From an uncultured Clostridia bacterium (GTDB taxonomy: Bacteria; Bacillota; Clostridia; Oscillospirales; Acutalibacteraceae): DNA of 8,090 nucleotides. The translations under genes and the position numbers were made by a program. The notes beneath the pieces are model-generated. The model did not search any database, was not told where the DNA came from, and saw only the letters and a program-made list of their open reading frames with translations. The stretch is from the NCBI GenBank assembly GCA_944381295.1, contig CALWKP010000069.1:1-8090 (forward strand). Reading direction: 5' to 3'. Below are positions 6,237 through 8,090 of the stretch, one piece after another (the stretch's first letter is position 1; the number at the start of each line of letters is the position of its first letter).

Positions 6237-6965
6237 TCAATTCTCAACGATGGCAACTGTAATATTATCGCCGCCGCCGCCTCTGCGGGCAAGTTCTACC
6301 AGCTTCTCCGCCAGGTTGTCTCCATGAAGAGACCGGAATAACGTTTCTATTTCCGCTTCTTCCGTATAATTTGTCAGGCCGTCTGTGCATAACAACAGAG
6401 CTTCCCCAAACCCCATGGAATATTCTCCAAAATCCACTTCAATTTTCGGTGTTACCCCGAGTGCTCTTGTAATAATATTGCGCTGAGGATGATTTCTGGC
6501 TTCCTCCTGCGTAATGTCTCCATGTTTTACCAGTTCCTGAACCATCGAATGATCTGTCGTAAGTTGTCTCATTCCGGGACTTCCCACAAAATATGCGCGG
6601 CTGTCGCCCGCATGCGCAATATATGCGGCTGACCCTTTTACAATCGCCGCTACTACGGTCGTCCCCATTCCGCGCAATCCTTCTTCTTTTTTCGCCATAT
6701 CATATACAACCGTATTCGCCTCGTAAATGGAACCTAAAATCAGTTCACGGATCGACATTTGATCCATTTCCGGATGATATCCAGCTGTAAGAGACTCTGC
6801 AATCTTTTCCACTGCTACCGCGCTCGCTACATTTCCTCCGTTTGCACCGCCCATTCCGTCACAAACGACTGCCCACACTGCACCATCTGGAAACGTTCCG
6901 GTCTGACATGCATCCTGATTCGACTTTCTTACAAGACCTCTATCCGTCCTACTGCACACGATCAT
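6237..6965 (-). CDS. prpC: PrpC/Stp, PP2C-family Ser/Thr protein phosphatase
   Basis: This 242-residue soluble, metal-dependent (Mn/Mg) phosphatase is expected to remove phosphates from PrkC and its substrates. All core PP2C motifs are visible: RKSNQD (13-18), metal-binding DGMGG (36-40), GMGTT (99-103), HAGDSRAY (118-125), DHS (138-140), ITRALG (165-170), CTDGLTN (193-199, with Asp195) and GGDNITV (231-237, with Asp233). There is no signal peptide or membrane segment. The ATG at 6965 lies inside the rlmN 3' end (17-nt overlap) and has a strong GAGGTG ribosome site 7-9 nt upstream. The kinase gene follows directly, the standard phosphatase-kinase pair of Firmicutes. The length is typical and nothing appears missing. 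Confidence 0.97.
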   Translation of the reverse strand: MIVCSRTDRGLVRKSNQDACQTGTFPDGAVWAVVCDGMGGANGGNVASAVAVEKIAESLTAGYHPEMDQMSIRELILGSIYEANTVVYDMAKKEEGLRGMGTTVVAAIVKGSAAYIAHAGDSRAYFVGSPGMRQLTTDHSMVQELVKHGDITQEEARNHPQRNIITRALGVTPKIEVDFGEYSMGFGEALLLCTDGLTNYTEEAEIETLFRSLHGDNLAEKLVELARRGGGGDNITVAIVEN

Positions 6966-8004
6966 TACAGTTCACCTCACTTTCGTGCCTACGCCGCAAC
7001 TGGCCGCAGGAAGCATCAATATCTGCGCCTAATGTTCTCCGTACTGTCACCGGAATCCCCCGTTCTTCCAGCACATGACAAAACCTTTGCAGCTGTTCCC
7101 CAGAACTTTTCCGGTAATTGGTCCCATTCACATCATTCACCGGGATCAAATTTACATGACAAAGCATCCCTTTCAATCGTGACGCCAATTCCCGTGCGCA
7201 ATCTTCGCTGTCATTTACCCCGCTGATCATTGCATATTCAAACGAAATCCGCCGGCCTGTGGTTTTCGCATAATACCGACAAGCACGCAACAGCTCCGAT
7301 ACACCCCACCGATGATTGACCGGCATAGTTTTGGAGCGGATTTCATCGTTGGGTGCATGAAGAGAAACAGAAAGCGTCAATTGCAGTTTTTCCTCTGCCA
7401 GATCATAAATCTTATCCACCAGACCACAGGTAGACAAAGAAATGTGCCGCATTCCGAGATTCATGCCTTCCTCTGACGATACCAGTTCCAAAAACTTCAA
7501 TACATTTTGATAATTATCAAGAGGTTCCCCCATCCCCATCAGGACAATATTGGAGATACGCTCGCCCACATCTTTTTGCGCCGCTTGCACCTGAGAAAGC
7601 ATCTCTGAAGGAGCCAAATTTCTTGAAAAGCCGCTTTTCCCTGTTGCGCAGAACGTACATCCCATCTTACAGCCTACCTGCGTGGAAATGCAGATAGAAA
7701 GGCCATGATGATAGCGCATCAAAACGGACTCCACAAATTCACCATCATGAAGGCGGAACAGGTATTTAATAGTATTATCATATCCAGAAATCTGTTTCTT
7801 TTCAATAATTGCTACGGAAATGTAATATTTTTCGGCCAGCTCCGCCCGGAATTGCTTAGAAAGATTAGTCATCTCTTCAAAGCTTTCTACGCCGCGATGA
7901 AGCCATTGATAGACCTGCTTGGCACGAAATCCCGGTAAGCCCTGAGCCGTAAATTCCTGCTTTAATTCTTCCGCAGTCATCGATTTTATGTCTTTTTGTT
8001 CCAT
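6949..8004 (-). CDS. rlmN: RlmN, dual-specificity 23S rRNA/tRNA adenine-C2 methyltransferase (radical SAM)
   Basis: The 351-residue protein has the usual RlmN length. The enzyme makes 2-methyladenosine at A2503 of 23S rRNA and A37 of some tRNAs, through a methyl-cysteine intermediate. An N-terminal helical accessory domain (about 1-95) precedes the radical SAM core. The [4Fe-4S] ligands are Cys112, Cys116 and Cys119 (CKMGCTFC). The SAM-binding GMGEP motif is at 157-161. Cys105 and Cys333 match the two catalytic cysteines (E. coli Cys118 and Cys355). The start is placed at the ATG at 8004 (MEQKDIKSMT), with GAGG 5 nt upstream. An in-frame ATG at 8082 would add 26 residues encoded inside the rsmB tail and is unlikely. 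The 3' end overlaps prpC by 17 nt. Confidence 0.96.
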   Translation of the reverse strand: MEQKDIKSMTAEELKQEFTAQGLPGFRAKQVYQWLHRGVESFEEMTNLSKQFRAELAEKYYISVAIIEKKQISGYDNTIKYLFRLHDGEFVESVLMRYHHGLSICISTQVGCKMGCTFCATGKSGFSRNLAPSEMLSQVQAAQKDVGERISNIVLMGMGEPLDNYQNVLKFLELVSSEEGMNLGMRHISLSTCGLVDKIYDLAEEKLQLTLSVSLHAPNDEIRSKTMPVNHRWGVSELLRACRYYAKTTGRRISFEYAMISGVNDSEDCARELASRLKGMLCHVNLIPVNDVNGTNYRKSSGEQLQRFCHVLEERGIPVTVRRTLGADIDASCGQLRRRHESEVNCNDRVQ

Positions 8005-8029
8005 CAGAACCTCACTGCTGTTTTTTATG

Positions 8030-8090
8030 TTATCGCTTCCGGCGAAACGCCGAAATAAAAAACCCATCTGTCCCATGCACATGAGGTAAT
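8030..8090 (-). CDS. rsmB: RsmB, 16S rRNA (cytosine-967-C5) methyltransferase, C-terminal 19 residues only
   Basis: Only the last 19 codons and the TAA stop (8030-8032) are inside the window; the gene continues past the right edge. The visible residues include HGTDGFFISAFRRKR. This resembles the conserved end of RsmB/Sun proteins, where a DGFF(I/M)A(K/R) motif forms the last strand of the SAM-dependent methyltransferase fold. RsmB uses SAM to make m5C967 in 16S rRNA. The stop lies 25 nt before the rlmN start with no terminator between, so the two are probably co-transcribed. The same rsmB-rlmN-prpC-prkC order is common in Firmicutes. The call rests on a short tail plus gene order, so the frame is secure but the family is slightly less so. 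Confidence 0.82.
   Translation of the reverse strand, partial: LPHVHGTDGFFISAFRRKR

Noticed and set aside
8005..8082. Upstream extension of rlmN to an ATG at 8082
   Set aside because: The extra 26 residues are encoded over the rsmB C-terminus and the intergenic gap. The ATG at 8004 has a good ribosome site and a family-like N-terminus.

Overview
All genes in this window lie on the minus strand, so gene order is best read from high to low coordinates. The content fits a low-to-mid GC, spore-forming Clostridia genome. The wording of the PASTA kinase N-terminus and of SpoVM recalls Oscillospirales (Ruminococcaceae-type) proteins. That placement is from memory and is an inference, not a search result.

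Region 1 (8090 to about 2188) is a compact housekeeping, signalling and sporulation operon: the 3' end of rsmB (16S rRNA m5C methyltransferase), rlmN (23S rRNA/tRNA m2A methyltransferase), prpC (PP2C phosphatase), prkC (PASTA Ser/Thr kinase), rsgA (ribosome-assembly GTPase), thiN (thiamine pyrophosphokinase), a 48-residue membrane protein of unknown function, and spoVM (29-residue spore coat anchor). A strong hairpin terminator at 2188-2219 closes it. The last two genes are easily missed because of their size. Genes overlap or are tightly spaced, which suggests co-transcription and translational coupling: rlmN/prpC 17 nt, prkC/rsgA 1 nt and rsgA/thiN 16 nt overlaps, with short gaps elsewhere. 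The order matches the Bacillus subtilis yloN-prpC-prkC-rsgA-rpe-thiN-spoVM cluster, but rpe is missing between rsgA and thiN.

Region 2 (1751-2187) contains no convincing protein gene. It has a good sigma-A type promoter pointing leftwards (1948-1977). Downstream is a GC-rich island (about 1817-1922) made of roughly three degenerate 26-bp tandem units, able to fold into a long imperfect RNA rod. This would be the 5' leader of the next gene, an independent small RNA, or an intergenic repeat element. I could not match it to a known RNA family.

Region 3 (1750 to the left edge) is a large radical SAM protein of the B12-binding-domain type (TIGR03960-like). It is open for 583 codons and cut by the window edge close to its C-terminus.

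Functionally the window combines translation and ribosome maturation (RsmB, RlmN, RsgA), a reversible Ser/Thr phosphorylation pair that probably senses muropeptides or cell-wall state (PrkC/PrpC), cofactor salvage (ThiN) and spore coat assembly (SpoVM). No phage, transposase, CRISPR array, tRNA or rRNA was seen.
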